The notes beneath the pieces were generated by a model. That model searched no databases and had not been told where the DNA came from. It saw only the letters and a program-made list of their open reading frames with translations. 14,653 nt of DNA from Actinomycetes bacterium (GTDB lineage Bacteria; Actinomycetota; Actinomycetes; Actinomycetales; Microbacteriaceae), in NCBI GenBank assembly GCA_023432005.1, contig JAEYVF010000146.1, forward strand, positions 1-14,653. Reading direction: 5' to 3'. Positions 1 through 6,811 of this stretch are shown piece by piece. The position numbers and the translations under genes were made by a program. Position 1 is the stretch's first letter; each line of letters begins with the position of its first letter.

Positions 1-740
1 AGACGGTCTCCAAGCGCCTCGCGCGCATGAAGGAGCTCGAGGAGATCGACTTCGACGACACGACGAAGGGCTTCACCAAGAAGGAGCTCCTCATCAAGAA
101 GCGCGAGCTCGACAAGCTGCACAAGACCCTCGGCGGTATCCGCAACCTCACCAAGACCCCGAGCGCGATCTGGGTCGTCGACGCCAAGCGCGAGCACCTC
201 GCGGTGGACGAGGCCACCAAGCTCGGCATCCCGGTGATCGGCATCCTCGACACCAACGCCGACCCCGACGAGCTGCAGTACCCGATCCCGGGCAACGACG
301 ACGCGATCCGCTCGGTGGGCCTGCTCACCCGCATCATCGCCGACGCCGCGGCCGAGGGCCTCATCCAGCGTCACCAGAAGCCCGAGGCCGAGGGCAACGT
401 CTCCGCCGTCGAGCCGCTCGCCGAGTGGGAGCGCGAGCTCCTCGAGGCGTCGAGCAACCCGGAGTCGGTCGCCGAGAAGATCGAGGCCGTCGACAACCGC
501 GTCGAGGGTGACGTCGAGGCGGGTGCCGAGGCTGTCGCCGAGGTCGTCGAGGCCGAGACCCCCACCGAGGAGAACGACGCGGATGCCGCGGTCGCCGAGA
601 AGGCCGCCGACGCCGACGCGACGCTCGTCCCCGAGCACGCTCCGGACTCCGACGAGCTGACCGAGGCCAAGGCCGAGGTCACCGAGGAGAAGCCGGCTCC
701 GGCGAAGAAGAAGCCGGCCGCCAAGAAGGCCGCCGAGTAA
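1..740 (+). CDS. rpsB: 30S ribosomal protein S2, 5' end cut off by the window
   Basis: Structural protein of the small ribosomal subunit. The reading frame is already open at base 3, so the first part of the gene (by family length, a little over 100 residues) lies outside; the first ATG at 27 is internal. About 245 residues are visible. S2 hallmarks seen are TKKE and the LxKLxxxLGGI stretch, VVDAKREHLAVDEA, LGIPVIGILDTNADPDE and IPGNDDAIRS. After the core there is a long C-terminal tail of about 110 residues that is rich in Ala and Glu and ends in a Lys/Ala/Pro segment (KKKPAAKKAAE). This is longer than the E. coli tail, but such acidic tails are common in actinobacterial S2. The tsf gene follows after 40 bases, the classical rpsB-tsf pairing, so the two are probably co-transcribed. 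Identification is very secure. Confidence 0.97.
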   Translation, partial: TVSKRLARMKELEEIDFDDTTKGFTKKELLIKKRELDKLHKTLGGIRNLTKTPSAIWVVDAKREHLAVDEATKLGIPVIGILDTNADPDELQYPIPGNDDAIRSVGLLTRIIADAAAEGLIQRHQKPEAEGNVSAVEPLAEWERELLEASSNPESVAEKIEAVDNRVEGDVEAGAEAVAEVVEAETPTEENDADAAVAEKAADADATLVPEHAPDSDELTEAKAEVTEEKPAPAKKKPAAKKAAE

Positions 741-780
741 TCATCCCCCGATCGATTTCGAACAGCTAAGGAACACATCC

Positions 781-1608
781 ATGGCCAACTTCAGCCTGGA
801 AGACGTGAAGGTCCTGCGCGAGCGCCTCGGCACCGGCATGGTCGACACCAAGAACGCCCTCGTCGAGGCGGACGGCGACATCGAGAAGGCCGTCGAGATC
901 CTCCGACTCAAGGGTGCGAAGGGCAACGCGAAGCGTGCCGACCGCTCTACGAGCGAGGGCCTCATCGCGGTCGTCGAGTCGGCCACGGCCGTCACGATGA
1001 TCGAGCTCGCCTGCGAGACCGACTTCGTCGCGAAGAACGACAAGTTCGTCGCGCTCGCCGACACGATCGTCGGCGCGCTCGCCGACTCGGGCGCCGAGAC
1101 GGTCGACGCGGCCCTCGCGGTCGCCGTCGACGGCGGCACGGTGGGCTCCCTCATCGAGGACCAGGCCGCGACGATCGGCGAGAAGATCGAGCTGCGCCGC
1201 GTCGTGCGTATCCCCGGTGAGAAGTTCGCCATCTACCTGCACCGCACCTCGAAGGACCTCCCGCCGCAGATCGGCGTCGTCGTCTCCTACACGGGGGATG
1301 ACGCGGAGACCGCGCGCTCGATCGCGCAGCACATCTCGTTCGCCGACCCGACCTACCTCTCGCGTGACGAGGTGCCGGAGGCCGAGGTCGAGAACGAGCG
1401 TCGCATCGTCGAGGAGATCAGCCGCAACGAGGGCAAGCCGGAGGCCGCCCTGCCGAAGATCGTCGAGGGTCGCCTCGGCGCGTTCTTCAAGCAGGTCGCG
1501 CTGCTCGAGCAGGACTACGCCCGCGACAACAAGCTCAACGTCGGCAAGGTCGTCGCCGACGCGGGCCTCACCGTGAACGGGTTCGCCCGCTTCAAGGTCG
1601 GCGCCTAA
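781..1608 (+). CDS. tsf: Translation elongation factor Ts
   Basis: Guanine nucleotide exchange factor that recycles EF-Tu from its GDP form in the cytosol. The 275-residue protein has the N-terminal UBA-like domain (VKVLRERLGTGMVDTKNAL, residues 9-27) and the EF-Tu contact motif TDFVAKN at residues 80-86. The core continues to FFKQVALLEQDY and ends in a short C-terminal module (NVGKVVADAGLTVNGFARFKVG). The length is normal for the family. The ATG at 781 is preceded by an AAGGA ribosome binding site about 8 bases upstream and gives the expected MANFS start. It lies 40 bases behind rpsB, so S2 and EF-Ts are produced together. A strong hairpin terminator sits 15 bases after the stop codon, which makes the rpsB-tsf unit end here rather than run into pyrH. 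Confidence 0.98.
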   Translation: MANFSLEDVKVLRERLGTGMVDTKNALVEADGDIEKAVEILRLKGAKGNAKRADRSTSEGLIAVVESATAVTMIELACETDFVAKNDKFVALADTIVGALADSGAETVDAALAVAVDGGTVGSLIEDQAATIGEKIELRRVVRIPGEKFAIYLHRTSKDLPPQIGVVVSYTGDDAETARSIAQHISFADPTYLSRDEVPEAEVENERRIVEEISRNEGKPEAALPKIVEGRLGAFFKQVALLEQDYARDNKLNVGKVVADAGLTVNGFARFKVGA

Positions 1609-1622
1609 GCAAGCGCACGCGA

Positions 1623-1651
1623 GGGCCCCGGATCCACGAGATCCGGGGCCC
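1623..1651 (+). terminator. Rho-independent terminator after tsf
   Basis: A perfect 12-bp inverted repeat (GGGCCCCGGATC at 1623-1634 and its complement at 1640-1651) encloses the 5-base loop CACGA. It is followed by a poor T tract (TTCGTCGTCC), as is usual in GC-rich actinobacteria. It starts 15 bases behind the tsf stop, so it most likely ends the rpsB-tsf transcript. Confidence 0.85.
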
Positions 1652-1754
1652 TTCGTCGTCCGCGGATACCGGCTCCGGATGGGCCGCGACCGGCCGGTCT
1701 GCCCCCGCACCGGGGGGCGAGCGCGGGTCCTGCGGCTCGATACGGTGGGGCGTC

Positions 1755-2153
1755 GCCGCCTGCCCCGCGACGCCGACATCGCAGTCGCTTCCCCTCACGG
1801 TCGACGCGGCTGCCGACCCGCGATCTCGGCGCTGCTCGCGGCCGACGATCTCCTCGTGCGCGCGACGGGGCTCCCCGCGGGCGTCTCGCTCGCCGTCGAC
1901 CCGGCGACGCGCAGCCTCCGGCTCACGGGCACCGCGGCGACGGCCGGCAACTATGCCGTCGAGGCCGTGCTCTACGACGGCTCGGGTGCTCCCGCGGCGC
2001 CGTACCGCGTGCCGCTCACGCTCACGGTGACAGCGGCCGCTCCCGTGGCCGAGCTCGCGGACACGGGCCCGGAGGCGGCCGCTCCCGCTCGTGGGTGCGT
2101 TGCTGCTCGCGCTCGGGGCGGCTCTGCTCGCCTCGCGCCGCTTCGCGCCCTGA
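1755..2153 (+). pseudogene. Remnant of a sortase-anchored (LAxTG) surface protein with an Ig-like domain
   Basis: The stretch between the tsf terminator and pyrH contains no intact gene but a readable protein remnant. In one frame (about 1823-2080) it encodes a putative Ig-type domain of the He_PIG kind (ATGLPAGVSLAVDPATRSL, then LTGTAATAGNY, ending in VPLTLTV). The sorting motif LADTG follows at 2054-2068. Just after it, between about 2069 and 2081, the sense shifts frame. From 2082 the other frame reads LPLVGALLLALGAALL followed by ASRRFAP and a stop at 2151-2153. LAxTG, hydrophobic helix and Arg-containing tail form a class E type sortase signal. A second shift near 1815 would join an upstream piece (SLPLTVDAAADP) in the frame of the C-terminus. 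No convincing start or signal peptide is visible upstream. I read this as a decayed gene; two sequencing errors are the alternative. Confidence 0.6.
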
Positions 2154-2187
2154 GAGGGGGCACCGGGGAACTGCGGCGCCGCTCGGG

Positions 2188-2193
2188 TACGAT
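2188..2193 (+). promoter_or_regulatory. Candidate -10 box (TACGAT) for pyrH
   Basis: TACGAT fits the actinobacterial TANNNT -10 pattern and sits in GCTCGGGTACGAT, similar to the -10 contexts at 5477 and 6801. It would place a start site near 2200 and a short leader of about 36 bases with a GGAAGGA ribosome binding site at 2224-2230. No clear -35 is seen. A new promoter is needed here because of the terminator after tsf. Confidence 0.4.
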
Positions 2194-2235
2194 CGATGCG
2201 GCCCATCGGCCAGCACCCCTTCCGGAAGGACCCCC

Positions 2236-2964
2236 ATGTCGAAGCGCCGCCGCGTCCTGCTCAAGCTCTCGGGTGAGGCGTTCGGCGCAGGATCGCTCGG
2301 GGTGAACCCGGATGTCATCTCCGCGATCGCGAAGGAGATCGCCGCGGCGACGCCCCAGGGGATCGACGACCCGAACGGCGTCGAGGTCGCGGTGGTCGTC
2401 GGAGGCGGCAACTTCTTCCGCGGCGCGGAGCTCAGCCAGCGCGGCATGGACCGCGGCCGGGCCGACTACATGGGCATGCTCGGCACCGTCATGAACGCGC
2501 TCGCTCTGCAGGACTTCCTCGAGCAGGCCGGCGCGCAGGTGCGCGTGCAGTCGGCGATCTCGATGATGCAGGTCGCGGAGCCCTACATCCCGCTGCGCGC
2601 GGAGCGCCACCTCGAGAAGGGCCGCGTCGTGATCTTCGGTGCCGGCGCCGGCCTGCCCTACTTCTCGACCGACACCGTGAGCGCCCAGCGCGCGCTCGAG
2701 ATCGGCGCCGACGCCGTGCTCGTGGCCAAGAACGGCGTCGACGGCGTCTACGACGACGACCCGCGCAAGAACCCCGACGCGAAGAAGCTCGAGCGCGTGA
2801 GCTATCAGGAGGCCCTCGTGCAGGGCCTCAAGGTCGTCGACTCCACGGCCTTCAGCCTCTGCATGGACAACAACATGCCGATGCTCGTGTTCGGCATGGA
2901 GCCGGCCGGCAACATCACGCGCGCCCTGCGCGGCGAGCACATCGGCACCCTGGTCACCGCGTAA
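2236..2964 (+). CDS. pyrH: Uridylate (UMP) kinase
   Basis: Phosphorylates UMP to UDP with ATP, the first committed step from UMP to UTP and CTP; cytosolic and usually hexameric. The 242-residue protein has the amino-acid-kinase fold signatures: KLSGE at residues 10-14, the glycine-rich GGGNFFRG at 56-63, the RADYMGMLGTVMNALAL helix, AEPYIP, and the GAGLPYFSTDT nucleotide-site loop at 137-147. KNGVDGVYDDDP and a D-S-T-A motif follow. The open frame extends upstream to 2095, but the extension is composition-driven. The ATG at 2236 gives the canonical start (MSKRRRVLLKLSGE) with a GGAAGGA ribosome binding site five bases before it. DUF3097, frr and cdsA follow closely on the same strand, forming the usual nucleotide/translation/lipid cluster. 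Length and motifs are typical. Confidence 0.97.
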   Translation: MSKRRRVLLKLSGEAFGAGSLGVNPDVISAIAKEIAAATPQGIDDPNGVEVAVVVGGGNFFRGAELSQRGMDRGRADYMGMLGTVMNALALQDFLEQAGAQVRVQSAISMMQVAEPYIPLRAERHLEKGRVVIFGAGAGLPYFSTDTVSAQRALEIGADAVLVAKNGVDGVYDDDPRKNPDAKKLERVSYQEALVQGLKVVDSTAFSLCMDNNMPMLVFGMEPAGNITRALRGEHIGTLVTA

Positions 2965-2996
2965 CGCTGACCGGCAGGCACAGGACCGCTCAGGAC

Positions 2997-3821
2997 ATGG
3001 CTGACCGCTACGGCGAGGATGTCCTCGCGGGCGACTGGCGTGCGCGCGGGCGCAAGGTCGTTCCGCAGGTGGAGGCCGTCAGGGAGCTCGTCGTCGAGCT
3101 GCCGGACGGCTTCGTGGGCGCCGTGGTCGGCGTCGAGAAGGGCAACGTCGGGCTGGAGGACCGGCACGGCCGGGTGCGCTGGTTCCCGCTCGGCGGCGGT
3201 TACCTCGTCGACGGTGAGCCCGCCGTGCTCATCGCGCCGCGTGCGGCAGGTCCGGGACGGGCCTACACGGCATCCGGCTCCCGCGCCGCCGCTCCGCAGC
3301 GCGCTCGCGTGGCGCGCGCGAGTCGCATCCTCGTGGAGGGCAGGCACGACGCCGAGCTCGTCGAGAAGGTGTGGGGACCGGACCTGCGCGCCGAGGGCGT
3401 CGTGGTCGAGTACCTCGAGGGCGTCGACCACCTCCCCGAGGTGCTCGCCGAACGGCGGCCCGGCCCGGATGCGCGGCTCGGCGTGCTCGTCGACCACCTC
3501 GTGCCGGGATCGAAGGAGTCGCGCATCGCCCAGCAGGTGTCGGGCGCGCACGTGCTCGTCGTCGGCCACCCCTACGTCGACGTGTGGCAAGCCGTGCGCC
3601 CCGAGCGCCTCGGCATCCGCGCCTGGCCCGAGGTGCCGCGCGGCGTCGAGTGGAAGCACGGCGTGTGCGAGGCGCTCGGCTGGCCCCACGAGGACCAGGC
3701 GGATATCGCTGCGGCCTGGCAGCGCATCCTCGGCTCGGTGCGCACCTACACCGACCTCGAGCCGGCGCTCCTCGCCCGCGTCGAGCAGCTCATCGACTTC
3801 GTGACCGCGCCGGGTCAGTAA
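2997..3821 (+). CDS. DUF3097 family protein, possibly Toprim-like
   Basis: A conserved actinobacterial protein of unknown function, 274 residues. It starts with the family-typical RYGEDVLAGDWRARGRKV (residues 4-21). A small beta-rich N-terminal part (DGFVGAVVGVEKGNVGLEDR) and a basic, variable linker (81-108) follow. The conserved C-terminal half has ILVEGRHDAELVEKVWG (111-127), VVVEYLEGVDHL, LGVLVDHLVPGSKES (161-175) and VVGHPYVDVWQAV (188-200). The EG-x-x-D and V-D-H segments resemble the metal-binding strands of Toprim domains, so a nucleic-acid role is thinkable, but that is inference. The ATG at 2997 lies 32 bases after pyrH with only a weak AGGA upstream. Its position between pyrH and frr suggests co-expression with the translation genes. 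Family assignment is from memory of its motifs. Confidence 0.85.
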   Translation: MADRYGEDVLAGDWRARGRKVVPQVEAVRELVVELPDGFVGAVVGVEKGNVGLEDRHGRVRWFPLGGGYLVDGEPAVLIAPRAAGPGRAYTASGSRAAAPQRARVARASRILVEGRHDAELVEKVWGPDLRAEGVVVEYLEGVDHLPEVLAERRPGPDARLGVLVDHLVPGSKESRIAQQVSGAHVLVVGHPYVDVWQAVRPERLGIRAWPEVPRGVEWKHGVCEALGWPHEDQADIAAAWQRILGSVRTYTDLEPALLARVEQLIDFVTAPGQ

Positions 3822-3861
3822 GCTGGGTGCGGTACCGCCTGGAACTTCGAAGGAGCCCCCC

Positions 3862-4416
3862 GTGATCAGTGACGTTCTCGCCGAGGCGAAGGAGAAGATG
3901 ACCCGGGCGGTCGAGGTCGCGAAGGACGACTTCGCCACCGTTCGCACGGGTCGGGCCAACCCCGCCCTGTTCCAGAAGATCCTCGTCGACTACTACGGCA
4001 CGCCCACGCCGCTCGGACAGCTCGCGAGCCTGCAGAACCCCGAGGCGCGCACGCTCGTCATCACGCCCTACGACAAGTCGGCTCTCAAGGACATCGAGAA
4101 GGCGATCGTCAACTTCCCGAACCTCGGCGCGACCCCGAGCAACGACGGCAACATCGTGCGCGTCACGATGCCGGAGCTCACGCAGGACCGCCGCAAGGAG
4201 TACGTGAAGATCGTGCGCGCGAAGGGCGAGGACGCCAAGGTCGCGATCCGCAACGTGCGCCGCAAGGCCAAGGACGACCTCGACGCCCTGCTCAAGGAGG
4301 TCGGCGAGGACGACGTCGCGCGCGCCGAGAAGGAGCTCGACGGCCTCACGAAGAGCTTCGTGGAGCAGATCGACGCCGCGCTCAAGCACAAGGAAGCCGA
4401 GCTGCTCGAGGTCTGA
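3862..4416 (+). CDS. frr: Ribosome recycling factor
   Basis: Splits the post-termination 70S ribosome together with EF-G. The 184-residue protein matches the family length. Visible signatures are the N-terminal helix MISDVLAEAKEKMTRAVE, the strictly conserved RTGRANPALF at residues 28-37, YYGTPTPLGQLAS, ITPYDKSALKDIEKAI, and the hinge PELTQDRRKEYVK at 104-116. The final long helices end KHKEAELLEV. The start is GTG at 3862, preceded by the strong GAAGGAG ribosome binding site at 3849-3855; it gives the expected short N-terminus. A TAAGCT sequence at 3819-3824 overlapping the DUF3097 stop could be an extra -10 box, and GCGGTACCGC at 3829-3838 is a small palindrome in the leader. The stop codon overlaps the cdsA start by one base (TGATG), implying translational coupling. 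Confidence 0.97.
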   Translation: MISDVLAEAKEKMTRAVEVAKDDFATVRTGRANPALFQKILVDYYGTPTPLGQLASLQNPEARTLVITPYDKSALKDIEKAIVNFPNLGATPSNDGNIVRVTMPELTQDRRKEYVKIVRAKGEDAKVAIRNVRRKAKDDLDALLKEVGEDDVARAEKELDGLTKSFVEQIDAALKHKEAELLEV

Positions 4417-5441
4417 TGGACCGAGAACCGCAGGGCGACCCCTCGCCCGAGAGCCCCGCGCCTGCGAAGCGCACCCCCCTCGAGGAGTTCGAGGTGCGCG
4501 CGCAGCAGACGCGCGCCGACATCGAGGCGCACGCGCTGCACGCGCGCGAGGAGTTCGAGGCGCGCGTCGAGCACGCGCGCGAGCAGTTCGACGCGACGCA
4601 GGAGAAGATCAAGGAGCGCACGGGCCGAAACCTCCTCGCGGCGATCGGCATCGGCGTCGTCCTCGGGGCCGTCCTCCTCGTGAGCCTGCTCTTCTACACG
4701 TGGCTCTTCATCCCGTTCGCGGCCTTCCTCGTGGGCTTCACGGTCTGGGAGCTCTCGACGGCGCTGCGCGGCGCGGGGCGGGATGTGCCGCGCGTCGTGT
4801 CGATCATCGTCGGCATCGCGGTGCTGCCCGTCGCGTACGTCTGGCACGTGCCGGGCCTGTGGCTCGCGGTGCTCGCCGGCATCGCGATCATCAGCCTCTG
4901 GCGCCTCGGGGAGTTCGTGGTGCGGCCCAGCCACCGGGTGCCCGCCCGCGAGGTCTTCGCCGACCTGGGCGCCGGGCTCTTCGTGCAGCTCTACGTGACG
5001 TTCCTCGCGGGCTTCTACGTCGTGCTCGCCGGCGAGGAGGGCGGGCAGTGGTGGGTGCTCGCGGCGCTCATCATCGTCGTCTCGACCGACGTCGGCGCCT
5101 ACGCCGCCGGTCTCAGCTTCGGCCGCCACAAGCTCGCGCCGCGCATCAGCCCCGGCAAGACCTGGGAGGGATTCGCGGGAGCCGCGATCGTGGCCATGGC
5201 CGCCGGCACGCTGCTCGCCTGGCTCATGCTCGACGAGCCGTGGTGGGAGGGCACGATCATGGGCCTCGTGCTCATGCTCGTGGGAACCATGGGCGACCTC
5301 ATCGAGTCGCTCATCAAGCGCGAGCTCGGCATCAAGGACATCTCCGGATGGCTCCCCGGACACGGCGGATTCCTCGACCGGCTCGACTCGATCCTGCCGT
5401 CGGCCGCTGTCGCGTACGCGTTCTACCTCGTGTTCGCGTGA
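4416..5441 (+). CDS. cdsA: Phosphatidate cytidylyltransferase (CDP-diacylglycerol synthase) with helical N-terminal extension
   Basis: Integral membrane enzyme that turns phosphatidic acid plus CTP into CDP-diacylglycerol, the precursor of cardiolipin, phosphatidylglycerol and phosphatidylinositol. The 341-residue protein has a hydrophilic N-terminus of about 72 residues followed by several membrane helices. The catalytic region is clear: STDVGAYAAGLSFGRHKLAP and SPGKTWEG (223-252), then the CdsA signature S-L-I-K-R...K-D...G-H-G-G-F-L-D-R-L-D (298-324). The extension is unusual. Residues 22-65 form four 11-residue units with F, I, F, F at position 4 of each and mostly Ala/Val at position 8, which predicts an amphipathic helix or coiled coil before the first membrane span. 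The ATG at 4416 overlaps the frr stop. A later start would remove the extension, but none with a better context is evident. Confidence 0.95.
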   Translation: MDREPQGDPSPESPAPAKRTPLEEFEVRAQQTRADIEAHALHAREEFEARVEHAREQFDATQEKIKERTGRNLLAAIGIGVVLGAVLLVSLLFYTWLFIPFAAFLVGFTVWELSTALRGAGRDVPRVVSIIVGIAVLPVAYVWHVPGLWLAVLAGIAIISLWRLGEFVVRPSHRVPAREVFADLGAGLFVQLYVTFLAGFYVVLAGEEGGQWWVLAALIIVVSTDVGAYAAGLSFGRHKLAPRISPGKTWEGFAGAAIVAMAAGTLLAWLMLDEPWWEGTIMGLVLMLVGTMGDLIESLIKRELGIKDISGWLPGHGGFLDRLDSILPSAAVAYAFYLVFA

Positions 5442-5448
5442 GGCGCGT

Positions 5449-5467
5449 TGTCGGGCGTCGCCCGGCA
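5449..5467 (+). terminator. Possible weak terminator hairpin after cdsA
   Basis: TGTCGGGC (5449-5456), loop GTC and GCCCGGCA (5460-5467) form an 8-bp stem with one G-T pair, starting 7 bases after the cdsA stop. There is no T tract. It also overlaps the upstream part of the next promoter, so its role as a terminator is uncertain. Confidence 0.35.
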
Positions 5468-5476
5468 TCCGCTCGG

Positions 5477-5482
5477 TAGCAT
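5477..5482 (+). promoter_or_regulatory. -10 box (TAGCAT) for a leaderless DivIVA-repeat transcript
   Basis: TAGCAT matches TANNNT and ends 6 bases before the GTG at 5489. Transcription would therefore begin at or next to the start codon; no ribosome binding site is present. The 15-base block TCCGCTCGGTAGCAT (5468-5482) recurs exactly at 6792-6806 before the antiporter gene. Confidence 0.55.
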
Positions 5483-5488
5483 GGCCCG

Positions 5489-6040
5489 GTGAGCATGACC
5501 TTCCCCCGCGCGCGAAAGGGCCGTCCCGGCTACGACATCGACGAGGTGGAGGAGTTCCTCGAGGACGCCCGACGCGCCTACACGTCCGAGAATCCCGACG
5601 TCTCCGTCATCACGGCGGACAGCATCCGCACGACGGCCTTCACGCTGCGCAAGGGCGGCTACTCCACGAGCCACGTCGACTCGGCTCTCGAGCGCCTCGA
5701 GGACGCGTTCGCCGCGCGGGAGCGCGAGCGCGAGATCGCTCGGATGGGCGAGGAGGCCTGGTACGCCGACGCGCGCGAGACCGCGCAGGAGCTGCTCGAT
5801 CGCGTCGTCCGCCCCGCGGGCAAGAAGTTCCAGCGTGTGACCTTCCTCACCCAGGGGTACTCCGTGAAGGACGTCGACGCCTTCGCCGACCGCATCGCGG
5901 CCTACTTCCAGAACGGCGGCGTTCTCACCACCGAGGAGGTGCGCACGGTCGCCTTCCGCCCGCAGCGCGGCGGCTACCGCGAGGCGCAGGTCGACCTCGT
6001 GCTCGACGCCGTCACCCGCGTGATGCTCGCGGTGCGCTGA
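5489..6040 (+). CDS. DivIVA-domain repeat protein
   Basis: A small soluble protein (183 residues) made of repeated DivIVA-type N-terminal modules without the long coiled coil of true DivIVA/Wag31. Four G-Y...V-D/E units are visible: GYDIDEVEEFL (14-24), GGYSTSHVDSAL (56-67), QGYSVKDVDAF (122-132) and GGYREAQVDLVL (161-172). They are arranged as two tandem pairs, each pair being a DivIVA-like unit followed by a T-A-D/E-x-[IV]-R-T-x-A-F unit (43-51, 147-156). This fits the 'DivI1A repeat' family known by name from TIGRFAM. The role is unknown; by relation to DivIVA it may bind membranes or poles, or a partner at the septum. GTG at 5489 is chosen because the -10 box lies just upstream; ATG at 5495 is the alternative. 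It separates the cdsA operon from the wall enzyme gene. Confidence 0.85.
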   Translation: MSMTFPRARKGRPGYDIDEVEEFLEDARRAYTSENPDVSVITADSIRTTAFTLRKGGYSTSHVDSALERLEDAFAAREREREIARMGEEAWYADARETAQELLDRVVRPAGKKFQRVTFLTQGYSVKDVDAFADRIAAYFQNGGVLTTEEVRTVAFRPQRGGYREAQVDLVLDAVTRVMLAVR

Positions 6041-6105
6041 CCGCATGTCCGACGGCGCCCCCCGGAAGGGGCACGCCCTCCCATGGGTTTCCCGGGCTGC
6101 GTGAG

Positions 6106-6111
6106 TACACT
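6106..6111 (+). promoter_or_regulatory. -10 box (TACACT) before the transglycosylase gene
   Basis: TACACT fits the actinobacterial -10 consensus well and ends 9 bases before the GTG at 6121. The mRNA leader would be only a few bases or absent. No Shine-Dalgarno sequence lies close to the start. Confidence 0.5.
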
Positions 6112-6120
6112 GGTGCGACT

Positions 6121-6783
6121 GTGAGCGGATATCGGCGCCGGGGGACGCTTCCCGAACCGTCCCAGCAGACGGTCGAACTCGCGCGCGCCCAGACGAACCG
6201 GGCCGTGCGGCCCCGCTGGGCGCTCGGCACCTTCGCCTATCTCGCCTCCATCGGGCTCGTCGCCGCGTTCCTCGTGGAGCCGTCGGGCCTGAGCTCCGCC
6301 GCCACCCTCGCCGCGGCATCCGATCCCGCGGCAGGCTCCGCCGCAGACGACGCGCAGACGATCTCGATCCTCGACGCCGAGAAGTTCGACGCAGCGCGCG
6401 ACGCCTACGACGTCGTGAAGCCGCAGCCGAAGCCCGCCGCCGCCGCCCGAGGGATCGCGCCCGCGGCCGGCGTGCCCGACCCGGGCACCGCTCAGGCGAT
6501 CGCCTACGACATGGTGATGGCACGCGGATGGGACCAGAGCGAGTTCGACTGCCTCGTGGCGCTGTGGAACAAGGAATCCCACTGGAACGTCTACGCCCAC
6601 AACAAGAACTCGGGTGCGTACGGCATCCCGCAGGCGCTCCCGGGCGAGAAGATGGCGACCGCGGGCGCCGACTGGGCCACCAACCCCGCGACCCAGATCA
6701 CGTGGGGCCTCGGCTACATCGGCGGACGGTACGGCAGCCCGTGCGTCGCGTGGGGCTACTCGCAGAGCCGCGGCTGGTACTGA
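6121..6783 (+). CDS. Membrane-anchored lytic-transglycosylase-like protein
   Basis: Likely cleaves peptidoglycan outside the membrane. The 220-residue protein has a short cytosolic N-terminus (RRR, later RAVRPRW) and one membrane span or uncleaved signal at about 34-52 (LGTFAYLASIGLVAAFLV). A low-complexity Ala/Pro linker runs to about 120, followed by a compact C-terminal lysozyme-fold domain. In this domain FDCLVALWNKESHWNVYAHN (142-161) carries the probable catalytic Glu152, followed by SGAYGIPQALPGEKMA and ITWGLGYIGGRYGSPCVAWGY. The order E...G-A-Y-G-I-P-Q...W...Y-I...RYG is that of the SLT/Rpf-like fold. Cys144 and Cys208 could form a disulfide. No LysM or other wall-binding domain is seen. 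The GTG start has a -10 box just upstream and no ribosome binding site. The substrate is inferred from fold only. Confidence 0.85.
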   Translation: MSGYRRRGTLPEPSQQTVELARAQTNRAVRPRWALGTFAYLASIGLVAAFLVEPSGLSSAATLAAASDPAAGSAADDAQTISILDAEKFDAARDAYDVVKPQPKPAAAARGIAPAAGVPDPGTAQAIAYDMVMARGWDQSEFDCLVALWNKESHWNVYAHNKNSGAYGIPQALPGEKMATAGADWATNPATQITWGLGYIGGRYGSPCVAWGYSQSRGWY

Positions 6784-6800
6784 GCCGAACGTCCGCTCGG

Positions 6801-6806
6801 TAGCAT
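6801..6806 (+). promoter_or_regulatory. -10 box (TAGCAT) for a leaderless antiporter transcript
   Basis: Identical TCCGCTCGGTAGCAT block (6792-6806) as before the DivIVA-repeat gene. The ATG at 6812 follows after 5 bases, and there is no ribosome binding site, so a leaderless mRNA is likely. Confidence 0.55.
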
Positions 6807-6811
6807 CGAGC

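Noticed and set aside
1592..2206. - strand open frame across the tsf-pyrH gap
   Set aside because: Arg/Ala-rich with no recognisable domain, and it runs through the tsf terminator; the + strand remnant explains the region better.
2095..2235. Upstream extension of the pyrH frame
   Set aside because: The extra residues are not UMP-kinase-like, overlap the surface-protein remnant, and the ATG at 2236 has a strong ribosome binding site and the canonical N-terminus.
6057..6072. Small hairpin GCCCC/GGGGC after the DivIVA-repeat gene
   Set aside because: Only 5 bp with no T tract; such stems are expected by chance at this GC content.
6614..6811. Extension of the antiporter frame upstream into the transglycosylase gene
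   Set aside because: It would be Arg-rich nonsense in an alternative frame of a real gene; the promoter and ATG 6812 define the start.
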